From positions 1 to 38,766 of the forward strand of contig DKVF01000054.1 of NCBI GenBank assembly GCA_002491065.1: a stretch of 38,766 nt of DNA. Direction: 5' to 3'. Numbering within the stretch: position 1 is the stretch's first letter; each line of letters starts with the position of its first letter. Shown here one piece after another: positions 1 through 8,712 of this stretch. Source of the DNA: Peptococcaceae bacterium UBA7185. GTDB taxonomy: Bacteria; Bacillota; Peptococcia; Peptococcales; Peptococcaceae. Below the pieces are notes generated by a model that worked only from the letters and a program-made list of their open reading frames with translations, made no database searches and had not been told where the DNA came from. The translations under genes and the position numbers were made by a program.

Positions 1-126
1 CCTATCTTTAATTTCCAATATATTTTTCATCATCCAATAATTAACATATTATATTATATTATTTTGACAACGGCACAAAAATTCCTCTTTTTTCTCCGCA
101 AATTTGTGCAGATTTTTTCAAGGCAT

Positions 127-168
127 AAAAAATAGAGATGCCCCAACTGCTCAACCAGACATCTCTAT
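127..168 (-). terminator. Intrinsic terminator of the recO operon
   Basis: A 9-bp inverted repeat (132-140 with 160-168, core AGAGATG/CATCTCT) is followed on the minus strand by a run of T (127-132). It begins 12 bases past the recO stop, where an intrinsic terminator is expected. Confidence 0.8.
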
Positions 169-179
169 CTTCTTCACAT

Positions 180-950
180 CTAAAATTGCCCTTCCATCTG
201 CCGCAAAAAGTCACGGCTTTTTAGCGGCCAGCTCAGTATTTGCTGCAGCTGCAGCTCCAAATATTGCTCCAATGAATGCCGACCCTCTTGACTTACATAC
301 ACCCAACCTAAACGATGCAACGGAATATAATCTAATGCCTTCAGCGTTGTGAGCGCTTCCTGCGTAAGTACAGCACCACCAGGACTATCGTGTCCGCAAG
401 CCGTGCAGAATACGCCGCCCACTGCGCCATGATACCGCTCTCCCCGCAAAGGTTTCCCGCAGGAAAGACAATGCTCCAGCTGCAATCCGTATCCCTGCTG
501 CTCCAACAATCGCACCTCCAACTGCCGCACCGCCAACCATGGGTCAATCTGCTCCAAAAGATACAGCGTTTGCAAAATCAATAAAAACAACTCTGCATCT
601 GGCTGCGCTTCCACGATCACCTGATCCAACAGTTCCGCAGCATAGCTCGCATAACTCATCCGGGAAAAATCACTGCGCAGCAATGCAAAAGCCTCAGCTA
701 TAGCCGCGCCGGTTACTACCGGAAAGCTTTTTCCCATTACCAGCTCCAGCTGAGTCTGGCTAAACAATAACAATCCGCTGCGCAATTTGCTGGCGGTCTT
801 TTTTACCCCGCGCGCCTGTACTGTCACCTTGCCCAGTTCCCGCGTGTAGATTGTAACCAGCTGATCCGCTTCTTTATAATCCCTGCTGCGCAGTACAATC
901 CCCTGTACCTTTTGATTTTGCTCCACCTGTTCGTTCCCCATCTTCTTCAT
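180..950 (-). CDS. recO: DNA repair protein RecO
   Basis: RecO works with RecF and RecR to load RecA onto SSB-coated single-stranded DNA. The N-terminal OB-fold strand reads KVQGIVLRSRDYKEADQL, and a four-cysteine zinc site follows in the second half (CLSCGKP ... CTACG), both typical of RecO; 256 residues is normal for the family. The start is uncertain: ATG at 950 has only a weak ribosome-binding site, ATG at 941 has none at proper spacing, and GTG at 926 has GGGG nine bases upstream and gives a family-like N-terminus. Whichever is used, the 5' end overlaps the YqzL-like gene in another frame, which suggests coupled translation. It is last in the minus-strand group alarmone synthetase / YqzL / recO and ends at a terminator. 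Confidence 0.95.
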   Translation of the reverse strand: MKKMGNEQVEQNQKVQGIVLRSRDYKEADQLVTIYTRELGKVTVQARGVKKTASKLRSGLLLFSQTQLELVMGKSFPVVTGAAIAEAFALLRSDFSRMSYASYAAELLDQVIVEAQPDAELFLLILQTLYLLEQIDPWLAVRQLEVRLLEQQGYGLQLEHCLSCGKPLRGERYHGAVGGVFCTACGHDSPGGAVLTQEALTTLKALDYIPLHRLGWVYVSQEGRHSLEQYLELQLQQILSWPLKSRDFLRQMEGQF

Positions 951-1029
951 TTATCTGACAGCCTAACAAATAATAGCCAATCTGCCCGTTTTTCTGAAAC
1001 AAATCCCAGCAAATCTGCTGCACTTCCAT
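874..1029 (-). CDS. YqzL-like small protein (51 aa)
   Basis: A 51-codon reading frame begins with ATG at 1029 behind AAAGGATGG and stops with TAA at 874-876. Its N-terminal half (MEVQQICWDLFQKNGQIGYY, then LLGCQ) matches the pattern of the YqzL family, whose short members read roughly W-x-L-F-x-x-T-G-x-I-x-x-Y-L-L-Y. In Bacillus yqzL also lies just upstream of recO, so the context agrees. The family has no established function that I know of. The last 25 or so residues are hydrophilic and overlap the 5' end of recO by 77 bases (53 if recO starts at GTG 926) in a different frame. It is short enough to be missed by automated gene calling. Confidence 0.75.
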   Translation of the reverse strand: MEVQQICWDLFQKNGQIGYYLLGCQINEEDGERTGGAKSKGTGDCTAQQGL

Positions 1030-1150
1030 GCCGAACCATCCTTTCTCCGTTCTGACATTCCATTTTTATGATAATCATCTACGGCAGTGTCATCTTATTT
1101 GTATTCTCTGTCCCTTTTTCTTTTTTATCCAGCCCATTTTTTCCAGAATC

Positions 1151-1966
1151 TCAACCTTCACAAGCTTCAGAATCTTCACAAACTGCATATTCTTCAAAAT
1201 CTTCAACATCGCCCACAATCATTTTCTGCTCTACCTCTTTTGCCAAAATAGCTGCCTGTTCTGCCCGTTCTTCCTCGCTGAGATAAGGCTTCATTTTATT
1301 GCGGATATCCTGCATCTTTTCATCCAGCAAAGCCGCCAAATCCGCACATTGATTCAGCCCAATGAGTACCTGACGGGGTACAACCTTCCCTTTTTTATAA
1401 TACAGCTTATGTTCCAGGCTTGCCCAGAAATCCATTGCAATAGTACGAATCTGCACTTCTATGGTGACATGCTCCGTCTTATCCGTTAAAAATACCGGCA
1501 CCTCCACCAAAAGATGCAGACTGCGATACCCATTATCCTTGGGATTTTTGATATAATCCTTCACTTCTTTTATCTGCAAATCGCTCTGTCCCGCCAATTT
1601 TTCGTATATCTCATACACATCCTCCACAAAGGAGCATACCACGCGAATGCCGCCAATATCATGCAAATGCTCCCTGGCGCTTTGCGGCGACACCGGATAC
1701 CCTTGGCGAATCAATTTTTCCACCGTCTTTTTGGGATTCTTAATCCGTGTCTCAATATGCTCAATAGGATTGGATGCATGGAAAAAATCGTATTCTTCAT
1801 TGAGAATATTTAACTTGGTTACAATCTCATCCAATCCGAATTTGTGTACAACAAACAAGTATCGCCATTCATTTAATTCGCGCATTTCATCCACATCGAT
1901 TAATTCCCGCAGAGAATCTACTTCACTGAGAAAACTACCATTGCTGTTGTCAATCACAACTGACAT
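1151..1966 (-). CDS. Small alarmone synthetase (RelA/SpoT synthetase domain)
   Basis: Predicted to transfer pyrophosphate from ATP to GDP or GTP, making (p)ppGpp under stress. The 271-residue protein has the synthetase domain only, with no hydrolase domain and no TGS/ACT regions, as in RelQ (YjbM) and RelP (YwaC). Visible motifs are RIKNPKKTVEKL (ATP-binding loop), DIGGIRVVCSF, DNGYRSLHL, and VEVQIRTIAMDFWASLEHK, the Glu-x-Gln-Ile-Arg-Thr catalytic signature. An acidic C-terminal tail of about 50 residues follows. The ATG at 1966 is preceded by AAGGGG with good spacing. It is the first gene of a minus-strand group with the YqzL-like gene and recO, and it is divergent from rqcH. I cannot tell RelQ from RelP by eye. 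Confidence 0.92.
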   Translation of the reverse strand: MSVVIDNSNGSFLSEVDSLRELIDVDEMRELNEWRYLFVVHKFGLDEIVTKLNILNEEYDFFHASNPIEHIETRIKNPKKTVEKLIRQGYPVSPQSAREHLHDIGGIRVVCSFVEDVYEIYEKLAGQSDLQIKEVKDYIKNPKDNGYRSLHLLVEVPVFLTDKTEHVTIEVQIRTIAMDFWASLEHKLYYKKGKVVPRQVLIGLNQCADLAALLDEKMQDIRNKMKPYLSEEERAEQAAILAKEVEQKMIVGDVEDFEEYAVCEDSEACEG

Positions 1967-2076
1967 TGCCTACACCCCTTAAATACTTTTCTTAAAGCTT
2001 CTGCCTTCCTGATTTTTTCGTTCTACATCTCACTATTTATTTCACCGGAAAACATTTTCTTTCCTTTTTGTTTTGT

Positions 2077-2101
2077 GTTATAATAACATGTCTATTATAA
2101 C
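2077..2101. promoter_or_regulatory. Palindrome carrying two opposed -10 elements between the alarmone synthetase and rqcH
   Basis: The arms GTTATAATA (2077-2085) and TATTATAAC (2093-2101) form a perfect 9-bp inverted repeat with a 7-base spacer. Each arm holds a TATAAT, one per strand. The plus-strand copy (2079-2084) has an extended -10 (TGT just before it) and would fire towards rqcH; the minus-strand copy (2094-2099) has TAGAAA 17 bases upstream (4 of 6 to consensus) and would fire towards the alarmone gene. The two promoters would overlap, so they may exclude one another or share a regulator. Confidence 0.5.
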
Positions 2102-2135
2102 ATCTTTCTTATGACGTTTCTAGGGGGGAACCTTT

Positions 2136-3908
2136 ATGTCTTTAGACGGCATTGCAATCCACGCCATCGCCGACGAGCTGCAAACGCGGTTGGTCGGCGG
2201 GCGAATTGATAAAATCCAACAGCCTGACAGCAGCACTGTTATTCTGACAGTGCGCCAACAGGGACATACCGATAAACTGCTGCTGTCCTGCAATGCACAG
2301 ACTGCACGTATCGCAATCAGCACAGCCAGCAAAACCAATCCCATGCAGCCACCGCTGTTCTGCATGGTACTGCGCAAACATTTAGAGGGCAGCAAAATTA
2401 CCGCCATCTACCAATCCGCCTGGGAGCGGATCATCCATATTGTCTGCGAAGGCTATGACGAGCTGGGAGAACGCGCCACCCGCATTCTCATCGGCGAATT
2501 TATGGGCAAACACAGCAATCTCATTTTAATCAATCCGCAGACCAACGTGATTTTGGACAGCGCACGCCGTTTGAGCATTGATATGAGCCAGTATCGGCAG
2601 ATACTGCCGGGTCTTGCATACGTTTCACCGCCTCCGCAAAATAAGCAGTCCCTGATGGAGCTGACGCAGGAGGAACTGATTTCCTTCTTCCTGGATGCGC
2701 CGTCCAATCAGAGCCTGAAAAAAATTCTGCTGAACCACATTGCCGGATTCGGTCCACAGACAGCCGCAGAACTCATTCACCGCAGCGGACTCACTCCCGA
2801 CGACCGTGTGGATTTTCTGGGACAGTATGATTACGACCGCATCTGGCAGCAACTATTGTGGCTGCGCGATTTGATTTCGCAGAAAAATTATACGCCTACT
2901 TTTGTCTGCGACGGCAAAAAAGCGTTGGCTTTCGCGCCCTTCCCGCTGCAGCAATTCAGCCAATATGAACAGCACACGCTGGACTCTATGAGCCAGCTGC
3001 TGGAACAGTTCATCGGCCACAAGGAGCAGGACAATCTCCTGGCCCAACGCAGCGGCGACTTGGAGCGTATCATCAACAGAGAAATCGAGCGCTGCGAAAA
3101 GAAATTGGCTTTGCAGCTGGATAAAGTGCAGGAAGGGGAAAACGCCGAGCATTTCAAAATTTGGGGCGAACTGCTAACTGCCAATCTCTATCAGATTAAA
3201 CAGGGGAAATCGGCACAGGTTATCAATTATTATGACCCAGAACAGCAAGTTCTCACCATTCCCCTGCAGGAAAATCTTACGCCGAACGAAAACGCCCAAA
3301 AATATTTCAAAAAATATGCCAAAGCCAAAGCAGGGGCGCAACAATCGCTGATTCAGGCCGAGCATACCCAGGACGAATTAAACTATCTGGACAGCATCAA
3401 AAACAGTCTGCAGACCGCGCAGACGCCGGAAGATCTGCAGGATATCCGTTTGGAGCTGGAAAACGCATCCTATGTAAAAGCAAAAGTGACCAAGCAAAAC
3501 AAAAAAGGGAAAAAAGAACCCACCTTCAAACCGTTGGTAGTCCATTACGGCGACATCGAAATCCTGATTGGCAAGAACAATGTGCAGAACGACTACGTAA
3601 CCACCCGCCTGGCGCGCAACAACGACGTGTGGTTTCACGTAAAAGATATTCCCGGCTCCCATGTTGTCATTCGCAATCACCAGGAGCAGCGGGAACTCAC
3701 GCAGGATGTGCTGGACTTTGCCGCCCATCTGGCCGCCTATTTTAGCAAAAGCCGGTATTCCTCTCTGGTACCGGTGGATTATACCTTGAAACGCTATGTG
3801 CACAAACCTAACGGCGCCAAGCCCGGTCGTGTCATCTATGAAAACCAGAAGACCATTTACATCACCCCGGACGAAGCTGCCATCGAAGAAATTTTGAAAG
3901 GTAACTGA
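2136..3908 (+). CDS. rqcH: RqcH, ribosome quality control factor (NFACT family)
   Basis: RqcH binds stalled 50S-peptidyl-tRNA complexes and recruits alanyl-tRNA to add alanine tails, marking nascent chains for decay; older names are FpbA or fibronectin-binding protein. The 590-residue protein has the full order: NFACT-N (about 1-230, with FCMVLRKHLEG near 75), a helix-hairpin-helix stretch (HIAGFGPQTAAELI, about 190-205), a central coiled-coil arm, and the C-terminal NFACT-R domain (NDVWFHVKDIPGSH ... YTLKRYVHKPNGAKPG). The functional Asp97-Arg98 pair of Bacillus RqcH falls here at Glu97-Arg98, a conservative change. The ATG is preceded by a strong AGGGGGG. It stands alone, divergent from the alarmone synthetase gene. 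Confidence 0.95.
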   Translation: MSLDGIAIHAIADELQTRLVGGRIDKIQQPDSSTVILTVRQQGHTDKLLLSCNAQTARIAISTASKTNPMQPPLFCMVLRKHLEGSKITAIYQSAWERIIHIVCEGYDELGERATRILIGEFMGKHSNLILINPQTNVILDSARRLSIDMSQYRQILPGLAYVSPPPQNKQSLMELTQEELISFFLDAPSNQSLKKILLNHIAGFGPQTAAELIHRSGLTPDDRVDFLGQYDYDRIWQQLLWLRDLISQKNYTPTFVCDGKKALAFAPFPLQQFSQYEQHTLDSMSQLLEQFIGHKEQDNLLAQRSGDLERIINREIERCEKKLALQLDKVQEGENAEHFKIWGELLTANLYQIKQGKSAQVINYYDPEQQVLTIPLQENLTPNENAQKYFKKYAKAKAGAQQSLIQAEHTQDELNYLDSIKNSLQTAQTPEDLQDIRLELENASYVKAKVTKQNKKGKKEPTFKPLVVHYGDIEILIGKNNVQNDYVTTRLARNNDVWFHVKDIPGSHVVIRNHQEQRELTQDVLDFAAHLAAYFSKSRYSSLVPVDYTLKRYVHKPNGAKPGRVIYENQKTIYITPDEAAIEEILKGN

Positions 3909-3949
3909 TGCTTCTTTGAACCGTTCTTTGCCAAGGAGGGCAAGAGATT

Positions 3950-4825
3950 ATGAATTTTGAGCAACTGCACTATTTCAAAACAATATACCAGACACAGTCT
4001 CTGAACAAAGCTGCTAACCAGCTGTATATTTCACAGCCGGCTTTATCCAAAGCGCTGCAATCCATGGAATTAGAACTTGGAACAACCCTGTTTGTTCGAA
4101 ATAAAAAAGGGCTCTGTCCAACAGAAGCAGGTAAGCTTTTCTTTCAAAGTGCATCTGCTATTCTGCAAATTTATGAGGATACACTGCTCAAGCTGAACAG
4201 TAGTACTAATTTTACGGAGCCTCTCACTATCTTTGCCGTTCCCTGTGTTTCTAATATTTATCTTCCTTCCATCTTGAAGGATTTATATCAAACCTTTCCC
4301 AATTTAAAGCTCCATTTTCGGGAAATCCTGCCAAAGGAAATTGATGTTTTACAAAAAACACCAGTTTCTTTTGCGCTCCTTATGGGAGGGGACGATGCAA
4401 AAGCTTTTATAACTACCTTTTCCGAATATATTTCTATCATGCTGAAGCAAGAAGCTTGTTATGCATTTGTATCTAAATATTCTCCTTGGGCAAAGAAAAA
4501 ACAAATTGATACCAATACAATTTCCGAACAGAGTATTGATTTTCGCGAATTTGAACCATATTCTCAGCACAAAAAATCCTACACACCCAAAAATTTTATG
4601 AATAATTTTTCTTCCAGCCAAGAATTTATTCTGTCACAAAACGGAATCCATATCCTTCCCTTTGGAGTAGGCAAAAAGGCTTATACCCATCCGGATATTG
4701 TGGCAATTCCGTTGAAAGATAACGTGACCGTTTCCTATAACTTCATTGTAAATCATATGTTATTCTCATCTGAATTTGCCTTCGTCTTGCGTCACACTAT
4801 CAAACTGCTGAAAACAATCTTATAA
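3950..4825 (+). CDS. LysR-family transcriptional regulator
   Basis: The 291-residue protein has the N-terminal winged helix-turn-helix of LysR regulators (residues 1-60: MNFEQLHYFKTIYQTQSLNK, then AANQLYISQPALSKALQ and ELGTTLFVR). The C-terminal effector domain is degenerate and its ligand cannot be read from sequence. The start at 3950 has AAGGAGGG 10 bases upstream. The gene runs towards the transporter/phosphodiesterase operon and is its likely local regulator. It is visibly richer in A+T than rqcH upstream (one 60-base line sampled by eye is about one-third G+C), which fits acquisition with the neighbouring operon. No terminator with a clear T run was seen after it. Confidence 0.9.
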   Translation: MNFEQLHYFKTIYQTQSLNKAANQLYISQPALSKALQSMELELGTTLFVRNKKGLCPTEAGKLFFQSASAILQIYEDTLLKLNSSTNFTEPLTIFAVPCVSNIYLPSILKDLYQTFPNLKLHFREILPKEIDVLQKTPVSFALLMGGDDAKAFITTFSEYISIMLKQEACYAFVSKYSPWAKKKQIDTNTISEQSIDFREFEPYSQHKKSYTPKNFMNNFSSSQEFILSQNGIHILPFGVGKKAYTHPDIVAIPLKDNVTVSYNFIVNHMLFSSEFAFVLRHTIKLLKTIL

Positions 4826-4923
4826 ATCCAACCGTGAAACAATATCTACTTTCTGTCCCTGCCGGCAAGATCATTTTACCGCCGCCGAAAAAAATTTTTT
4901 ACTTACCTTTATTCTAAATATAT

Positions 4924-4959
4924 ATAAAAATCCACCGGTTTTCATCCTCCCGGTGGATT
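4924..4959 (-). terminator. Intrinsic terminator of the phosphodiesterase-transporter operon
   Basis: The 10-bp arms AATCCACCGG (4929-4938) and CCGGTGGATT (4950-4959) are separated by 11 bases. On the minus strand the hairpin is followed by TTTTTATATA. It lies about 75 bases past the transporter stop. The plus strand has no T run, so it probably does not stop the LysR transcript. Confidence 0.8.
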
Positions 4960-5034
4960 ATAGACTATTATATATAAAATTTTCTCCTGCTCCAAATGAT
5001 ACTTCTATAAAATTTCCTTCAATTCTATCACAGA

Positions 5035-6489
5035 TCAAGCAAATGGCAATAAGAGTTGCACTAGTGGCACACCTAATAGAAAGAACAACAGTAAGGAAAA
5101 TACAAAATGTAAAAATCCGTGTAAATAGGTTTTGGAAGTAATGACCGAAGACTCCCCAAACATCATGGCTGCACTCCAGCTCGCCGCCGGTGTTGCAAAA
5201 GCTGCATTTGTAGCAATAATTAATCCAATAAACATTACTAATGGATTTCCACCTATTTGTAAATACAACGGGCAAAGCATTGGAATGAAGATCACCATAA
5301 ATATTAAATTGTGTATAAATTGTGTCAATATCCCGATTACAATCACGCAAACCAGCAAGAAAATTGTTGGACCTACCGAAGTCAAAATCGGTGTAATGAC
5401 AGACATAACAGAGCTCATAATTCCGCATTCTTCAGAGTTAAATGCATTTGCAATAGGTTCTGTCGCTATAATCAACCACATCACATTCCACTGTATCCCT
5501 TTCGCAGTACCCTGCAGCGAGATAAAATGTTCTCCGTTAGCATTCTGATAGGCTGCCATAACGCTTACAATGATCAATAAACATCCACTCAGACCTAATC
5601 TGGTTAAAATTTGTGTGATTGTCCATGTTTGCGGCAGCAGCTGCTGCAGTAACATCATAGAAATGAAAACAATCAAACATCCTAAACCAAATTTTTGTTT
5701 ACTAGTGATACGTACATCTTTACTTGCCAGCTCTGACAAATCAATCTTTGCCACCGCTGAAAAATCCAGTCTGAAAACATACTTTATAATTAATGGCCAT
5801 AGAATTACATATAGCATAACATATACAGCCCATAGAGCAGTCCAGTTTAAAAACGGAATTTCTACATTCGGCATTCCTTGCTTTAAGAAACCTACCATCA
5901 TCAGAGTGCCAGGCTTAAATAGAAACACATAGCTAGTCCACATAAAAGCAGCAATTATAGAGGTGACAAGTACTGTAGAAAACATATTTCTTTTTTCATA
6001 TCCCGCTTTTTCTGCAACATTTCTCACAATAGCCCACATCACAAAAATAGCAGCATAGGCGGAACCAGATAAATTTAAAAGCACTGTACCAAATAAAATA
6101 CCGGTAAATAAAGCATAGGGTTTCCCTTGAAATAATTTAAATTGCAATAGCTTATTAGAAATATAGTCTGTCAGTTGCGTTTGAGAAATCGCTTCTGCAA
6201 AAATAAAACATAGTACAATCTGCGGAATTACAGAAAAAGACCAACCGCTCATAAGTAAATTGGTTCCACTGTCATAGCCGACAATTGCTAAAGCTACCAA
6301 AGCTACTAGGCTAGGCCAATCCAGTGCAATAAAGCACCAACCATAAATAACGCCGAGAAACACACCCAACACCTTCATACCCATTGGTGTAATCTGTGCA
6401 AAAGGCGGTAAAAATCCAATTCCAAAAAGAATTAACAAAAATATTGCTATATGCACATAGTACATTACGTTTTTATTCGCGCTTGCCAT
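5035..6489 (-). CDS. SLC13/DASS-type anion transporter
   Basis: A 484-residue, very hydrophobic protein with about 11-13 predicted membrane helices. Its layout, two similar halves each with a small-residue re-entrant stretch (VLLNLSGSAYAAIF in the first, ATNAAFATPAASWSAAMMFG in the second), is typical of the divalent anion:sodium symporter family (SLC13, CitT/ArsB relatives), which import di- and tricarboxylates or sulfate. I cannot deduce the substrate. The ATG is preceded by AAGGGGG. It follows the phosphodiesterase gene by 86 bases on the same strand, with a hairpin in the gap, and is probably co-transcribed. It may import the phosphodiesterase substrate or an organic anion released from it. 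A+T-rich like the LysR gene it faces. Confidence 0.85.
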   Translation of the reverse strand: MASANKNVMYYVHIAIFLLILFGIGFLPPFAQITPMGMKVLGVFLGVIYGWCFIALDWPSLVALVALAIVGYDSGTNLLMSGWSFSVIPQIVLCFIFAEAISQTQLTDYISNKLLQFKLFQGKPYALFTGILFGTVLLNLSGSAYAAIFVMWAIVRNVAEKAGYEKRNMFSTVLVTSIIAAFMWTSYVFLFKPGTLMMVGFLKQGMPNVEIPFLNWTALWAVYVMLYVILWPLIIKYVFRLDFSAVAKIDLSELASKDVRITSKQKFGLGCLIVFISMMLLQQLLPQTWTITQILTRLGLSGCLLIIVSVMAAYQNANGEHFISLQGTAKGIQWNVMWLIIATEPIANAFNSEECGIMSSVMSVITPILTSVGPTIFLLVCVIVIGILTQFIHNLIFMVIFIPMLCPLYLQIGGNPLVMFIGLIIATNAAFATPAASWSAAMMFGESSVITSKTYLHGFLHFVFSLLLFFLLGVPLVQLLLPFA

Positions 6490-6520
6490 AATATATTCCC
6501 CCTTTTACTTCTTTGTTATT

Positions 6521-6568
6521 AAGGAATACCAGTATGACAAAATATAACTTTCCACACCGGCATTCCTT
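6521..6568 (-). promoter_or_regulatory. Intercistronic hairpin between phosphodiesterase and transporter
   Basis: Arms 6521-6533 and 6556-6568 pair over 13 bp with two G-U pairs, which form only in the minus-strand (sense) RNA, around a 22-base loop. No T run follows, so it is not an obvious terminator. A processing or stability element that separates expression of the two genes is possible. Confidence 0.45.
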
Positions 6569-6575
6569 TTGTATC

Positions 6576-8636
6576 TTAATTTTCTAAGTCAAAAATCTGA
6601 TAAACCGGCGCCCCCTCACATTGTGCAGGCATTCTTACCCCTGCCAATACTGCCATGGTAGGTGCCACATCGACTTCCCGAATCACACGATCTGTATAGA
6701 AATTTTGTTTCACACCTCGTCCACCGATTACAAAAATCGGGGATTCTGAAGTATCAGCCGTGCCCATATAGGTGGATAAGCTGTCGCCATGAACCCGGTT
6801 GAATCCTTCTGTCAGCCAATATACAATATCGCCGATAGAACTGTCTCCATCCTGAGTTTTTAAGCCCAATAGCGCTGCATCCTGCTGACGCATAGCCACC
6901 GCCACACAACGTTTTCCTTCGTAACGATAGTTGTATAAGTCGGTAATGATCCGTTCCTCTAAATCATATTTGTCTTCTGGTTCTACAATACCATGTGGAT
7001 TCCGCCCTTTCAGGTTAATATAAATATATAAACCACGAGGCGCAACAGCAGTTGTCTTTTCCCAGTCAATTTCCCGTAACGGTTCGCCGTTTTCATCTTT
7101 CTTTAATACTGTATATCCCATTTCTACCATTGCTTTTGCATTGACGCCAAAGGGATCTCCCAAAGCAGGCGGCATATCTTCCCTTGCACTTACCAGACCA
7201 TGGTCAGAAGTCACAATAATTGTCCAACCTTCATCCAAAAGCGGCATAAACTCTCCTAGATAATTATCTGTTTGTACATAAGTGTATTCCATAACTGCCT
7301 GAAATTCTTCCGGAATACTCTTCTGGAATTCTTTTCGTTGGGTTGACCGTTCCCACATCACATGGCCTACACAATCTACATTGTGCAAATGGCTGAATAC
7401 CATTTCGTAGCCTTCCTGTTTGATCAAATAATTGATGCAGTCAGCCTGCCATTTTGCATAGAAATCCCATGCCTGTGCGTCTACCTTAAACCAGTCATTC
7501 GGCATATGGCTGCCCAAAAGTGTAACGCCGGGGACAGGACCAACATTGTCAAAAATATCCTTGTACAAATGTTTTGGATGGAACAAATCCGGCGCATCGA
7601 CCTTCATTGCCCGCCCTACATAGACTAACACTTCGCTGCCATCTTCAGCCAATTCCAATAAGATATGGGTTCTCGTCACCTCAACCCGTTCCTCCCCTTT
7701 CAGCACGGTATCAAAGATTGGAGGAACAAGCCGATTGTCTGCAAGCACCAGCAATGGCTCATTTGCCTTTTTATTTTTATAAATTTCAACTTTATCGTAA
7801 ACACCATTCGCATTTGGCACGATTAGACCGATGCGGCGTTCCAAACCATTGCTCACCGGAATAGAAAATTCTTTTGCGCCCTCCGGCAGTTCCTTGGCCC
7901 AATTTTTACATGGACGCAACTGTACTTTTACAGAACGTTCTTTTGCGCTGAGCTCACATTTTTCGGCACCATTCTTTTCTCCTTCATGCTCAGACATCAA
8001 AATCGCCTTCAATGTATTGCTCTGGAATGTATCCATAGCATTGCTCATTTTTTTCCCCGCTTTTTCGTCGGCCAGTTCTACACCGGAAATGATACATCCT
8101 GCACCGCTGCTATGGTCTTCCTCTTCAATCTGATAAGAAGCAGACTCTTCAAATTCTTCCTTCGCCCATACAAACTTCTCATACTCCATCGAACCATTTA
8201 CGAAGTTAATATCGCTAGGCGTTGTCCCCTCCACCACATGCAGATTAGGACTGTCTGAAGTTGGCGGCCATGAAGAACCTGGCCAATGCCATACCAATGT
8301 TTTCTTTCCTGCCTCTGCCAAAACATTCCACAACTGTTCCGCCTTGCAATTGCGAGAATCTAGCGAATATACCAACGTATCTAATTCTGTAGGATGCTGA
8401 TTCCAGAAATCTGTAATCCCATGCGTACCAGGATAAGCCCCTGTAGCAAGCGTCGTCCACATTGGCGGCGTAATGGTCGGAACCCCGCCCAGCATCACTA
8501 AGTCCTCTCTCGCTGATCCATGCTCCAACAGTTTTTTTAAATTGGGCATTTTACCCGCATCCAAATATTTTTTGGCCAGACGTGCATCCATTCCATCTAC
8601 ACCGACTACAATCATCCTTCTTGTATTTTTATCCAT
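6576..8636 (-). CDS. Alkaline-phosphatase-superfamily phosphodiesterase/phosphatase
   Basis: A 686-residue metal-dependent enzyme of the type I phosphodiesterase/nucleotide pyrophosphatase group, predicted to hydrolyse phosphate mono- or diesters. Motifs in order: VVGVDGMD (metal ligand Asp14), TPPMWTTLATGAYPGTHG (nucleophile Thr61), HNVDCVGHVMW (about 415-425, Asp and His ligands), TSDHG (about 475) and VHGDS (about 615). Residues 135-400 are a large insertion without recognisable motifs. No signal peptide is visible, so it is probably cytoplasmic. The ATG has AGGAGGAAG upstream. It is first in an operon with the SLC13 transporter; a palindrome lies upstream and a LysR gene nearby, suggesting a substrate-induced uptake and breakdown unit. 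The substrate is unknown. Confidence 0.9.
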   Translation of the reverse strand: MDKNTRRMIVVGVDGMDARLAKKYLDAGKMPNLKKLLEHGSAREDLVMLGGVPTITPPMWTTLATGAYPGTHGITDFWNQHPTELDTLVYSLDSRNCKAEQLWNVLAEAGKKTLVWHWPGSSWPPTSDSPNLHVVEGTTPSDINFVNGSMEYEKFVWAKEEFEESASYQIEEEDHSSGAGCIISGVELADEKAGKKMSNAMDTFQSNTLKAILMSEHEGEKNGAEKCELSAKERSVKVQLRPCKNWAKELPEGAKEFSIPVSNGLERRIGLIVPNANGVYDKVEIYKNKKANEPLLVLADNRLVPPIFDTVLKGEERVEVTRTHILLELAEDGSEVLVYVGRAMKVDAPDLFHPKHLYKDIFDNVGPVPGVTLLGSHMPNDWFKVDAQAWDFYAKWQADCINYLIKQEGYEMVFSHLHNVDCVGHVMWERSTQRKEFQKSIPEEFQAVMEYTYVQTDNYLGEFMPLLDEGWTIIVTSDHGLVSAREDMPPALGDPFGVNAKAMVEMGYTVLKKDENGEPLREIDWEKTTAVAPRGLYIYINLKGRNPHGIVEPEDKYDLEERIITDLYNYRYEGKRCVAVAMRQQDAALLGLKTQDGDSSIGDIVYWLTEGFNRVHGDSLSTYMGTADTSESPIFVIGGRGVKQNFYTDRVIREVDVAPTMAVLAGVRMPAQCEGAPVYQIFDLEN

Positions 8637-8692
8637 GTCGCTTCCTCCTGTTCTACACTACAATATTCGTATATCTGAAATAGTACAATCTT

Positions 8693-8712
8693 TTACAAAA
8701 CCGGCTTTGTAA
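8693..8712. promoter_or_regulatory. Palindromic operator candidate upstream of the phosphodiesterase operon
   Basis: TTACAAAACCGGCTTTGTAA is a 20-bp palindrome with one mismatched pair, about 57 bases upstream of the phosphodiesterase ATG. A minus-strand TATAAT (8724-8729) lies 12 bases further upstream, with no convincing -35. The symmetry and position suit a LysR-type binding site. Confidence 0.45.

Noticed and set aside
2077..2101. PerR box between the alarmone gene and rqcH
   Set aside because: The half-sites match TTATAAT/ATTATAA, but PerR needs one base between them and here there are nine.
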